From Bradyrhizobium sp. NDS-1 (GTDB taxonomy: Bacteria; Pseudomonadota; Alphaproteobacteria; Rhizobiales; Xanthobacteraceae): a stretch of 64,000 nt of DNA. Positions 21,673-29,982 of the stretch are shown here, piece by piece. Location: the NCBI RefSeq assembly GCF_032918005.1, contig NZ_CP136628.1:620001-684000 (forward strand), in the 5' to 3' direction. The translations under genes were made by a program, and so were the position numbers. The notes below the pieces were generated by a model that was given only the letters and a program-made list of their open reading frames with translations, was not told the DNA's origin and made no database searches. Position 1 is the first letter of the stretch; every line of letters begins with the position of its first letter.

Positions 21673-21691
21673 TATTTTCAAAATAGGATCA

Positions 21692-22951
21692 TTGCCCAAC
21701 AAAGGGGCGGAAGCCGCGGCCGCCCGAAGAATGTGCTTTCAGGTCTGGGGTCAGACAGGAGTTGGCGTGCGCGCGACGGTGAACTTCCCGGCTCACGGCG
21801 GTCCGGCGCTACCGCCGTCTTTGCTGTTCAGGAATTTGTCCTCCGCAACGGCGGATGGTGCGCTGTCGCCGCGCGATCACGCCTCCTTCAGGCAGCGGGG
21901 CGCCAACAAGCTGCGTGTCGGCGGCTTCATCTGCTGCACCGGTTCGCCCGGAGTGTGGGGACCCTGCGCGACCAACAGCGCGAAGCTCGCCGTCGCCGAG
22001 ATCAACAAGCGTGGTGGCATCCTCGGCCGCGAGATCGAGCTTTCGATCTACGATGCCGGCGGGCCTCTCGATGACGTCCTGAACCGTGCCGAGCAGGCGA
22101 TTGCGTTCGACGAGGTCGATCTGATCGTCGGGCTGCACACCAGTGCGGTCCGCGTCGGCTTGCGCGACGTCACCACGCGTCATCGTATCCCCTATATCTA
22201 TACGCCGGTCTACGAAGGCGGCGAGCGTACGCCTGGCGTGATGGCGATCGGCGAGACGCCGCGCTGGCAGAGCCGGCCAGCGATCCACTGGCTCGCCGAC
22301 GTCAAGAAAGCCAGGCGCTGGTACCTGATCGGCAGCGACTACGTCTGGCCCTGGCAATCGCACCGCGCGGTGAAGAACTACATCAAGGAGACCGGCGGCC
22401 ACGTCGTCGGCGAGGAATTCGTTCCCCTCGGCGAGGACGATCACGAGCCGCATCTGGCGCGCATCCGCGCGGCCAAGCCTGACGTCGTGCTGATCTCGCT
22501 GATCGGAACCGACAGCAGCTCCTTCAATCGCGCCTTCGGCGAGTGCGGTCTGGGCGCCACCACGCTGCGGCTTGCCGGCGCCATGGATGATACCGTGCTG
22601 CTCGGCATCGGCGCCGACAACAGCGAGAACATGTATTGTGCCTCGGGCTATTTCACCGGCACCGGCGCGCACGCCAACGACGATTTCCAGAGCCGCTATC
22701 GCGCGATGTTCGGACCGAACGCGCCCCCGATCGGTTCGGTCGGACAATCCAGCTACGAAGGCCTGCGCTTCCTCGAGGCCGTCGCGAACAAGGCCGGTTC
22801 GTTGGCGCTGGGGCCGATGCTCGCCGCCGGCTGCAACATTGTCTACAGCGGCCCCCGCGGCGTCGTCACCGTCCGCAACGGGCACGCGCGGATGCCGATG
22901 CATCTCGCCGCGGCCGATGGTCTCGACTTCAAGCTGATCAAGCCGCTCTGA
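21692..22951 (+). CDS. AmiC/UrtA-like ligand-binding protein without visible signal peptide
   Basis: Up to 419 residues. From about residue 74 ('LRVGGFICCTGSPGVWGPCATNSAKLAVAEINKRGGILGREIEL') it is a periplasmic-binding fold type I of the short-chain amide/urea/branched-chain amino acid class, with 'YLIGSDYVWPWQSHRAVKNYI' matching the AmiC/UrtA motif. The first 73 residues show no Sec or Tat signal and no lipobox, and the true start may lie downstream of 21692. Such proteins can be cytoplasmic ligand sensors (AmiC of Pseudomonas) rather than transport receptors. The neighbours are a divergent MarR gene and, 177 bp downstream, the amidase operon. Confidence 0.8.
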   Translation: MPNKGAEAAAARRMCFQVWGQTGVGVRATVNFPAHGGPALPPSLLFRNLSSATADGALSPRDHASFRQRGANKLRVGGFICCTGSPGVWGPCATNSAKLAVAEINKRGGILGREIELSIYDAGGPLDDVLNRAEQAIAFDEVDLIVGLHTSAVRVGLRDVTTRHRIPYIYTPVYEGGERTPGVMAIGETPRWQSRPAIHWLADVKKARRWYLIGSDYVWPWQSHRAVKNYIKETGGHVVGEEFVPLGEDDHEPHLARIRAAKPDVVLISLIGTDSSSFNRAFGECGLGATTLRLAGAMDDTVLLGIGADNSENMYCASGYFTGTGAHANDDFQSRYRAMFGPNAPPIGSVGQSSYEGLRFLEAVANKAGSLALGPMLAAGCNIVYSGPRGVVTVRNGHARMPMHLAAADGLDFKLIKPL

Positions 22952-22983
22952 GCGCGGCGCGGCCATTCGCTCGCACTTCATCG

Positions 22984-23020
22984 CAAAATAATACTTGAAA
23001 AGGAAAATATTTCCGTTTTG
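22984..23020 (+). promoter_or_regulatory. AT-rich promoter/operator region of the amidase operon
   Basis: An AT-rich island with the inverted repeat GGAAAATATTTCC (23002-23014) nested within CAAAA...TTTTG (22984-23020). A TTGAAA at 22995-23000 could be a -35. It lies about 110-145 bp upstream of the amidase GTG and is the only AT-rich patch there. Confidence 0.4.
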
Positions 23021-23128
23021 AATGTTCGGCGAGGCCGGGGTGCGTGCGTCGCACCGGGGCGGCCGCGTCCAAGGACCGTTCCGAGGGATCGTTCAAGGGA
23101 TCGTTTCAAGAAACTTCAGGAGAGCGCC

Positions 23129-24643
23129 GTGACTGTTGTCCTTCCCACGCCAGCCCAACTTCTCGCCGTCGCCGATCAGTGCGGCCTTTCGCTGACCGAC
23201 GATGACGTCGCCTCGTTCCGCGGCCTGATGCAGGGCTCGATCGAAGCCTACAATCTCGTCGGCGCGATGCCGGATGAAGTGCCGGAGGTCAAATATCCGC
23301 GCACGCCCGGCTATCGGCCCTCGCCGGAGGAGAATCCGCGCAACGCGTGGTATCGCAAGTCGACCGTGAAGGGGGCCGCCAGCGGCAAGCTCAAGGGCAA
23401 GACCGTCGCCCTGAAGGACAACATCATGCTCGCCGGCGTTCCCATGATGAACGGCTCGGCGACGCTGGAAGGCTACGTCCCCGATTTCGACGCCACCATC
23501 GTCACGCGCATGCTCGATGCCGGCGCCGAGATCGCCGGCAAGGTGCATTGCGAATCCTTCTGCATGTCCGGCGGCAGCCACACCGGCGCGGTCGGCGCGG
23601 TGCATAATCCGCACAAGATGGGCTATTCGGCCGGCGGCTCGTCCTCGGGCAGCGGCGTCGTCGTCGCGCTCGGCGAGGTCGACATGGCGATCGGCGGCGA
23701 CCAGGGCGGCTCGATCCGCATGCCGTCCTCGTTCTGCGGCACCTACGGCATGAAGCCGACCTGGGGCCTCGTGCCCTATACCGGGATCATGCCGATCGAG
23801 ATCTTCGTTGATCACACCGGCCCGATGACGGCCACCGTTGCCGACAACGCGCTGCTGCTCGAAGTGCTCGCCGGCGACGACGGCTACGATCCGCGCATCA
23901 AGGCGCCCAAGGTCGAGGAGTACACCAAGGCGCTCGGCCAGGGCGTCAAGGGCATGAAGATCGGCATTCTCAAGGAAGGCTTCGAGCAGGCGAACGCGGA
24001 GGCCGTCGTGAACGAAAGCGTGCGCGAGGCCGCCAAGCGCTTCAAGGATCTGGGAGCGACGGTCGAGACTGTCTCGATCCCGATGCACCTCGCGGGCCCG
24101 GCGATCTGGACCCCGATCGGCACCGAGGGCATGACCCAGACCATGATGTATGGCGACGGTTATGGCCTCTCCCGCGCCGATCTCTACTCCACCACGCTGA
24201 TGGATTTCCATCGCGGCTGGCGCCGTCAGGCGGACTCGCTGTCCGAGACCACAAAGCTGTTCCTGCTGCTCGGCACCTACATCAACAACAATTTCGGTCC
24301 GCGCTATTACGGCAAGGCGCTCAACATCTCGCGACGCCTGACCGCGGCCTACGACAAGGCCTTCAAAGATTACGACCTGCTGCTGCTGCCGACCACGCCG
24401 ATGAAGGCGACCAAGCTGCCGGAGCCCAATGCCAGCCGCGAGGATTACGTCGCCCGCGCCTTGGAGATGATCTCCAACACCGCGCCGTTCGACATCACTC
24501 ATCATCCCGCGATGTCGCTGCCCTGCGGCATGGTCGACGGCCTGCCGGTCGGTCTGATGCTGGTCGGCCGCATGTTCGAGGAATCCACCATCTACCGCGC
24601 CGCGCATGCCTTCGAGCAGATCGGCGACTGGAAGAAGATGTGA
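23129..24643 (+). CDS. amidase (amidase-signature family, short-chain aliphatic or nitrile-pathway type)
   Basis: The GTG at 23129 follows a good ribosome site (CAGGAGAG) and gives 504 residues. The Ser-cisSer-Lys triad is Lys96 ('ALKDN'), Ser171 ('GGSSSGS') and Ser195 ('GGDQGGSIR'), the same numbering as the well-studied Rhodococcus nitrile-pathway amidases, which supports this start. These enzymes hydrolyse amides to acid plus ammonia. It heads an operon with a full Urt/Liv-type importer, so the substrate is probably an imported amide. The exact amide is unknown; no nitrile hydratase gene is present. Confidence 0.92.
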   Translation: MTVVLPTPAQLLAVADQCGLSLTDDDVASFRGLMQGSIEAYNLVGAMPDEVPEVKYPRTPGYRPSPEENPRNAWYRKSTVKGAASGKLKGKTVALKDNIMLAGVPMMNGSATLEGYVPDFDATIVTRMLDAGAEIAGKVHCESFCMSGGSHTGAVGAVHNPHKMGYSAGGSSSGSGVVVALGEVDMAIGGDQGGSIRMPSSFCGTYGMKPTWGLVPYTGIMPIEIFVDHTGPMTATVADNALLLEVLAGDDGYDPRIKAPKVEEYTKALGQGVKGMKIGILKEGFEQANAEAVVNESVREAAKRFKDLGATVETVSIPMHLAGPAIWTPIGTEGMTQTMMYGDGYGLSRADLYSTTLMDFHRGWRRQADSLSETTKLFLLLGTYINNNFGPRYYGKALNISRRLTAAYDKAFKDYDLLLLPTTPMKATKLPEPNASREDYVARALEMISNTAPFDITHHPAMSLPCGMVDGLPVGLMLVGRMFEESTIYRAAHAFEQIGDWKKM

Positions 24644-24679
24644 GCGGAGCACCGATGCAGGCGAACGGAACCCAAAAGC

Positions 24680-25537
24680 ATGGCTAACGCGTTCGTCGCG
24701 GCGTTCGAGATCTTGAGCTTCGGCGCGATCATCGTCCTGATCGTGCTGGGGCTCGGGATCATCGCGAGCATGATGGGCATCTTCAACTTCGCGCAGGGCG
24801 AATTCGTCCTGCTCGGGGCCTACATCACCTATCTCGCCTACGCCAAGGGCATGCCGATCTGGGCCGGCATGGTCGCGGCGCCCTTCGTGGTCGGCGCGCT
24901 CGGCTTCGTGCTGGAGGCGCTGATCATCCGCAGATTCTACGCCGCGCCGATCGTCGCCATGCTGGGCACTTACGCGCTTGGCCTCATCATCCGCGAATCC
25001 GTGCGCGGCCTGATCGGCGGCTTCTATCTCACCGTCCCCGAGCCGATCGGCGGCTCCATCGACATCGGCGCCATGCACATCTCGGCCTGGCGCTTCACCA
25101 TCATCGTGATCACGCTGCTGGTGATGGCAGGCTGCTATTTGCTGCTGTCGCGCACCAGCTTCGGCCTGCGCATGCGCGCCACGCTGGAGAATCCATCGCT
25201 GGCGCGAGCCTCGGGCATCTCAACGCCGCTGATGTACGGCGCCACCTTCGCCTTCGGCTCCGCGCTCGCCGGTCTTGCCGGCGCGCTGATCGTGCCGGTG
25301 TTCAGCCTCTACGCCGATCTCGGCCTGCGCTTCCTGATCCAGGGCTTTGTCGCCGTCATGGTCGGTGGCGTCGGCTCCTTCATCGGGCCGGTCGCAGGCG
25401 CCGGCGTCATCGGCACGCTCAGCGCCGCGCTGCCATGGATCATGGCGCCCGTCGTCGCCGACGTGCTCGTCTTCGTCCTTGCCATTGTCTTCATCAAATT
25501 CCGCCCGCAGGGCCTCATCGCTGGAAAAGGGGTTTAG
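24680..25537 (+). CDS. branched-chain amino acid/urea-type ABC permease (LivH/UrtB-like)
   Basis: A 285-residue inner-membrane permease with about eight membrane segments and family cues 'MMGIFNFAQGEFVLLGAY' (the LivH loop) and 'MVGGVGSFIGPVAGAGVIGT'. It starts 36 bp after the amidase and ends 4 bp before the binding-protein gene. It pairs with the LivM-like permease at 26779 to form the channel. Confidence 0.93.
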   Translation: MANAFVAAFEILSFGAIIVLIVLGLGIIASMMGIFNFAQGEFVLLGAYITYLAYAKGMPIWAGMVAAPFVVGALGFVLEALIIRRFYAAPIVAMLGTYALGLIIRESVRGLIGGFYLTVPEPIGGSIDIGAMHISAWRFTIIVITLLVMAGCYLLLSRTSFGLRMRATLENPSLARASGISTPLMYGATFAFGSALAGLAGALIVPVFSLYADLGLRFLIQGFVAVMVGGVGSFIGPVAGAGVIGTLSAALPWIMAPVVADVLVFVLAIVFIKFRPQGLIAGKGV

Positions 25538-25541
25538 TCAC

Positions 25542-26759
25542 ATGATCGATCGCACGCAGCTCTCTCGCCGTCGCTTCCTCTCCAATTTCGCCTTTGCTTC
25601 CGGTGCGGTCGCAACCGGTGTCGGAAGCTGGGTGATCCCGGCGCCCTGGGCCAATGCGGCCGAGGCCCCGATCAAGGTCGGCATCGCGACCGACCTCACC
25701 GGCCCGATCGCCTATGCCGGCAACGCCGACGCCAACGTCGCCAAGATGGTGATCAAGGAGATCAACGCCGCCGGTGGTCTGCTCGGCCGTCCGCTCGAGC
25801 TCTATATCGAGGACACCGCGTCGAACGAATCGGTTGCGGTGGGCAACGTGCGAAAACTGATCCAGCGCGACAAGGTCGACATGGTGCTCGGCGGCATCAC
25901 CTCCTCGATGCGCAACGCGATCAAGGATCCGATCGTATCGCGCGGCAAGACGCTCTACATCTATCCGCAGCTCTACGAAGGCAAGGAGTGCACGCCCTAT
26001 CTGTTCTGCACCGGGCCGACGCCGGCGCAGCAATGCGACGAGTTCATTCCCTGGCTGATCAAGAATGGCGGCAAGAAGTTCGCGCTGCCGAGCGCCAATT
26101 ACGTCTGGCCGCACACGCTCAACGTCTACGCCCGCAAGGTGATCGAGGCGAATGGCGGCGAGGTCGTGTTCGAGGAATACTACCCGCTCGACCAGGTCGA
26201 CTTCTCCGCGACCGTCAACCGCATCATCTCCAACAAGGTCGACGTCGTCTTCAACACCGTCATTCCGCCTGGCGTCGGACCGTTCTTCAAGCAGCTCTAT
26301 GAAGCCGGCTTCCTCAAGAACGGCGGGCGGCTCGCCTGCGTCTACTATGACGAGAACACGCTCAACATCAATCAGGCCGCGGAAATCGAGGGCCTTGCGA
26401 GCTGCCTCGATTATTTCAAGGTGCTGACCAAGGAGAACCCGTTCGACGCCAAGATCCAGGCCGCCTACGAGAAGGATTTTCCGGGCAACTTCCTGTTCGC
26501 CGCCGGCAGCGCCGCCACCGGCACCTATCGCGGCCTGAAGCTGTGGGAAGCCGCGGTGAAGGAAGCGGGCAAGGTCGATCGCGATTCGGTTGCCGCCGCG
26601 CTCGATCACGCCAAAATCGCCGAAGGTCCGGGCGGGCCGGCCGAGATGGTGCCGGGCAAGCGGCACTGCAAGATGAAGATGTACACTGCGGTTGCCAAGG
26701 GCGGAAACTACGAGATCGTCGGGCGCAGCAACGGGCTCGTCGATCCCAAGGAATGCTGA
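25542..26759 (+). CDS. Tat-exported ABC substrate-binding protein (amide/urea type)
   Basis: The ATG at 25542 gives 405 residues with a twin-arginine signal 'SRRRFLSNFAF' (residues 8-18) and a cleavage region near 'PWANAAEAP'. The rest is a type I binding protein: 'IKVGIATDLTGPIAYAGNADANVAKMVIKEINAAGG' and 'LPSANYVWPHTLNVYARKVIEANGGEV', the YVWP segment being shared with the AmiC-like protein at 21692. It is the periplasmic receptor of the importer. The Tat route implies export in folded form. Confidence 0.92.
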   Translation: MIDRTQLSRRRFLSNFAFASGAVATGVGSWVIPAPWANAAEAPIKVGIATDLTGPIAYAGNADANVAKMVIKEINAAGGLLGRPLELYIEDTASNESVAVGNVRKLIQRDKVDMVLGGITSSMRNAIKDPIVSRGKTLYIYPQLYEGKECTPYLFCTGPTPAQQCDEFIPWLIKNGGKKFALPSANYVWPHTLNVYARKVIEANGGEVVFEEYYPLDQVDFSATVNRIISNKVDVVFNTVIPPGVGPFFKQLYEAGFLKNGGRLACVYYDENTLNINQAAEIEGLASCLDYFKVLTKENPFDAKIQAAYEKDFPGNFLFAAGSAATGTYRGLKLWEAAVKEAGKVDRDSVAAALDHAKIAEGPGGPAEMVPGKRHCKMKMYTAVAKGGNYEIVGRSNGLVDPKEC

Positions 26760-26778
26760 GAAGGAATGCTGAGGTGGA

Positions 26779-27882
26779 ATGTCGAAGTCGATGGGCGCAG
26801 TGAAACAGGCGATCCCCGCCGAGATCGGCGGGGAGACCGACGTCGCAATGACTGAGCAGGGACCTGTGAGGCAAGCCGCTTCGCGGCGAAAGGTCCTGCC
26901 GATCGTGGAGGGCGTCGTGCTCGTCGCGGCGCTGCTCGCGCCGCTGGTGCTGCAGGACTATCTCACGGTTTTCGCAACGCGCGTGATTATCCTGGCGCTG
27001 TTCGCGCTGTCGTTCGATCTGGTCTGGGGCTATGCCGGTATCATGAGCTTCGGCCAGGCCCTGTTCTTCGGCTCGGCCGGCTACGGCGTCGCGCTGCTCG
27101 CGCGCGACCTCGACGTCACCAACATCTTCCTGGTGCTGCCGGCGGGCACCATCATCGGCCTCACCTTCGCGCTCCTGCTCGGCGGCTTCCTGCTGCTGGG
27201 TCGGCATCCCTCCAGCGTGATCTTCGTCTCGCTCGGCACGCTCACCGGCTCCTATGCCGCCGATCGGCTCGCACGCGGCTGGTACTATCTCGGCGGCCAG
27301 AACGGCATCCCCTCGATCGCGCCGATGTCGCTTGGGTCGTACGAGTTCACGGAAGGCCCGTCCTTCTACTATCTCGTGCTCGGCATTCTCGTCGTGGTCT
27401 ACCTGCTCTGCCGCTTCCTGGTGCGCTCGCAGTTCGGTCTGGCGCTGGCGGGCTTGCGCGAAAACGAGCAGCGCATCGCCTTCTTCGGCTACAAGGCCCA
27501 GCATCTCAAAGCCATCATCTTTACCATCGGCGGCGCCGTCGCGGGCCTTGCCGGCAGCCTCTATGCCTTCCACGAAGGTTTCGTCTGGCCCAACATGGTC
27601 GGCGTCGTTGTCTCGACGCAGGTGGTGCTCTACGTGCTGTTCGGCGGCTCCGGCACGCTGATCGGCGCGGTCATTGGTGCCGTCATCGTCGAGGGCGTCA
27701 GCTTCTGGCTGTCGGACAATTACCGCGACATCTGGCCGATCATTCTGGGCCTGTTGCTGCTGCTGGTGATCCTGTTCCGGCCGCTCGGCCTGATCAGTTT
27801 TGTGCTGGGCGAGCGCGAGCGCGTCGGCAGTTTCGGTGCCAAGCCCGAAGCGAGCGACAAGGAGAAGCGCAATGCTCCTTGA
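26779..27882 (+). CDS. branched-chain amino acid/urea-type ABC permease (LivM/UrtC-like)
   Basis: A 367-residue permease with a hydrophilic N-terminal stretch of about 45 residues that may be over-long (a later ATG at 26848 is possible), then about nine membrane segments with 'LSFDLVWGYAGIMSFGQALFFGSAGYG' and 'LRENEQRIAFFGYKAQHLKAIIFTIGGAVAGLAGSLYA', both LivM hallmarks. It overlaps the next gene by 11 bp. Confidence 0.93.
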   Translation: MSKSMGAVKQAIPAEIGGETDVAMTEQGPVRQAASRRKVLPIVEGVVLVAALLAPLVLQDYLTVFATRVIILALFALSFDLVWGYAGIMSFGQALFFGSAGYGVALLARDLDVTNIFLVLPAGTIIGLTFALLLGGFLLLGRHPSSVIFVSLGTLTGSYAADRLARGWYYLGGQNGIPSIAPMSLGSYEFTEGPSFYYLVLGILVVVYLLCRFLVRSQFGLALAGLRENEQRIAFFGYKAQHLKAIIFTIGGAVAGLAGSLYAFHEGFVWPNMVGVVVSTQVVLYVLFGGSGTLIGAVIGAVIVEGVSFWLSDNYRDIWPIILGLLLLLVILFRPLGLISFVLGERERVGSFGAKPEASDKEKRNAP

Positions 27883-28603
27883 AGCCGCCGGCATCAAGAA
27901 GGTCTTCGGCAAGCTCACCGCGCTCGACGGCGCCGCGCTCAGCGTCGGCGAGAACGAGTTTCACGGGCTGATCGGCCCGAACGGCTCTGGCAAGAGCACG
28001 CTGATGAAGTGCATCGCGGGTGCCGAAGTACCGACGCAAGGGAAAGTCTCCTTCGTCAACACCGACATCACCGCCTTCACGCCCACCGAGCGCGCCCGCG
28101 CCGGCATGAGCCTCAAGTTCCAGATCACCTCCGTGCTGCCGTCGCTGACGCTGTACGACAACATCCTGCTCGCGCTGCAGGCGCAGTCCTCGCTGTTCGA
28201 TCTCGTGTTCTCGCGCACGCGGGGCGCGCTTCACGACCAGGTCATGGCCATGCTGAGGCAATTCCGCCTCGCCGATCGCGCCTTTGACGCGGCGGCCGCG
28301 CTGTCGCATGGCCAGCAGCAATGGTTGGAGATCGCAATGGCGCTCGCGGGCAAGCCGAAGCTGCTGCTGCTGGACGAGCCGACCGGCGGCATGAGCCTGG
28401 AGGAGCGGCGCGTCACCGGCGAGTTGCTCCAGCCGATCAAGCAGCATTGCTCCCTCGTCATCGTCGAGCACGACCTCGATTTCATCCGCGACATCTGCGA
28501 TCGCCTCACCGTGCTCGACCAGGGCAAGGTGCTGGCCTCGGGCACGGTGTCCGAGATCCAGGCCAACAAGTCAGTCCAGGAGATTTATCTGCGCCGTGCC
28601 TGA
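27872..28603 (+). CDS. ABC transporter ATP-binding protein (LivG/UrtD-like)
   Basis: The ATG at 27872, inside the permease end, gives 243 residues. Walker A is GPNGSGKST (35-43) and Walker B 'LLLLDEPTGGM'. The ABC signature reads LSHGQQQ rather than LSGGQ; LSHGQ followed by 'QWLEI' is known from UrtD of urea importers, which points to a urea/amide substrate rather than branched-chain amino acids. It overlaps the next gene by 8 bp. Confidence 0.93.
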   Translation: MLLEAAGIKKVFGKLTALDGAALSVGENEFHGLIGPNGSGKSTLMKCIAGAEVPTQGKVSFVNTDITAFTPTERARAGMSLKFQITSVLPSLTLYDNILLALQAQSSLFDLVFSRTRGALHDQVMAMLRQFRLADRAFDAAAALSHGQQQWLEIAMALAGKPKLLLLDEPTGGMSLEERRVTGELLQPIKQHCSLVIVEHDLDFIRDICDRLTVLDQGKVLASGTVSEIQANKSVQEIYLRRA

Positions 28604-29291
28604 ATTTTTGGACATCAAGCATCTCGATGCGGGCTATGGCCGAAGCCAGGTCCTGTTCGACGTCAACCTCGGCATCCCCTGGCGCGGCGGCGTCGCCGTG
28701 CTCGGGCGCAACGGCGCCGGCAAGACCACGCTGATGAAGACCATCGTCGGCGAGCTGCCGGCGTGGAAAGGCGAAGTCGCCTTCGACGGCCGCGACATCA
28801 GCCGCCGCGCCACCCAGGAGCGCGTCCGCGCCGGCATCGGCTACGTGCCGCAGGAGCATTCGGTGTTCGCGCGCCTGTCGGTGCGCGACAATCTCGCCGT
28901 CGGCTCGCTCGCGAGCAGGAAGGCCGACGCCGTCGACCATGTGCTGACCATCTTCCCAAAGCTCGGCCAGCGCCTCGACCAGCCCGCCGGCACGCTCTCC
29001 GGTGGCGAGCGCAAGATGCTCGCGATCGGCCGCGCCATGCTGGGCGACCCAAAGCTCTTGCTGCTGGACGAGCCGACCGAAGGCGTCTGGATCGGCGTCA
29101 TCGAGGAGATCACCGAACGCCTGATCGAGCTCGCCAAGTCTATCGCCGTCATCATCGTCGAGCAGCACCTCGACCTCGCGCTCCGCGTTGCCAACTACGC
29201 TTATGTGCTGGACCGTGGACGGGTCGCGCTGCAGGGGCAGGCGGGGGAAGTGAGGGACAATCCGGAACTGGTGCGGTATCTGACGCCGTAG
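28596..29291 (+). CDS. ABC transporter ATP-binding protein (LivF/UrtE-like)
   Basis: A GTG start at 28596 gives 231 residues with Walker A GRNGAGKTT, signature LSGGERKMLAIGRAM and Walker B 'LLLLDEPTEGVW'. It is the second ATPase of the importer and the last gene of the amidase operon. A hairpin follows at 29336. Confidence 0.93.
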   Translation: MPEFLDIKHLDAGYGRSQVLFDVNLGIPWRGGVAVLGRNGAGKTTLMKTIVGELPAWKGEVAFDGRDISRRATQERVRAGIGYVPQEHSVFARLSVRDNLAVGSLASRKADAVDHVLTIFPKLGQRLDQPAGTLSGGERKMLAIGRAMLGDPKLLLLDEPTEGVWIGVIEEITERLIELAKSIAVIIVEQHLDLALRVANYAYVLDRGRVALQGQAGEVRDNPELVRYLTP

Positions 29292-29622
29292 AAGGTGCTG
29301 ATGAAGCTTGATGCTCTCGCGTCATCCTCACTGTCATGCCCCGGCTTGACCGGGGCATCCAGTAGGCCGCAGCGTCTCGATCGATAACGCCGGCCCGGTT
29401 CTCGGCGCCCGTCGTCTCGCAGGTCGCTGGTCGGCGCAGCCGCATCGGGCCGCACACGCTACCGCGAAAACTTGACGCCAACCTGCGGGCGGCGGGACCG
29501 CATGGTTCTTCCGTACGCAACTCTGCTTAGCCCTTGGGCTTCGCAGGGCAGGCCGCGCCGTCGTACCCGCGCCCGCTGATCGCTCACGGGGACGACCGGA
29601 CGCGCCCTCGATGAGGGCCTCG
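29292..29622. other. intergenic region after the amidase operon
   Basis: No gene is supported. It contains the hairpin at 29336-29358 and a GC-rich stretch up to about 29600 with short frames on several strands that look like repeat-derived translation, not proteins. Confidence 0.5.
29336..29358. terminator. perfect hairpin ending the amidase/ABC operon
   Basis: ATGCCCCGG and CCGGGGCAT form a perfect 9-bp stem around CTTGA, 45 bp after the last stop. No T-run follows, so it may be Rho-dependent or a repeat of the palindrome family common between genes here. Confidence 0.5.
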
Positions 29623-29922
29623 CTATACGGGAAGCCGCGACCGATAGGGCGCGGTCAGAAGCAGCATGAAAAGCGCTCGTTCGGCCTGATACTTGGCGGC
29701 ATATCGGTTTAATTCCCGCCCTCGCATCACGACCGCGCCTTCGCTAGTGGAGACGCTCCAGGCCCATCTTTTTCGCTTGCGCTGCACCAAGGTCACTTCG
29801 AATGTTGGATACTCCGGTCTGACCATTGTCGCCGCTTCTCGCCATGCATCCAGTCGGACAAACTTCAACCCGGAGGTCCGACCCGTGTCTTCACCCGTTT
29901 GGGTGAAAGGGAGTTTGCGCAT
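29623..29922 (-). CDS. hypothetical protein (99 aa)
   Basis: The 99-residue frame starts 'MRKLPFTQTGEDTGRTSGLKF' and is rich in Arg and Lys, with a plausible mixed alpha/beta composition ('YPTFEVTLVQRKRKRWAWSVSTSEGAVVMRGREL'). This resembles small hypothetical proteins of Bradyrhizobium, but no domain is recognised. The GC is slightly lower than the flanks. It lies 60 bp upstream of the LuxR gene end, same strand direction. Confidence 0.5.
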   Translation of the reverse strand: MRKLPFTQTGEDTGRTSGLKFVRLDAWREAATMVRPEYPTFEVTLVQRKRKRWAWSVSTSEGAVVMRGRELNRYAAKYQAERALFMLLLTAPYRSRLPV

Positions 29923-29982
29923 GCCGGGTCAGTCCGGTCCGAACGGCGGTCAGGGCGACGAGTGACCTGTCTGCGTTAGAGT

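Noticed and set aside
23093..25078. 661-codon minus-strand frame across the amidase and LivH-like genes
   Set aside because: It spans two confirmed genes on the other strand and has no family resemblance.
29292..29622. short frames on both strands with 'GLLDAPVKPGHD'-like text
   Set aside because: This text is a common chance translation of intergenic palindromes in alphaproteobacteria.
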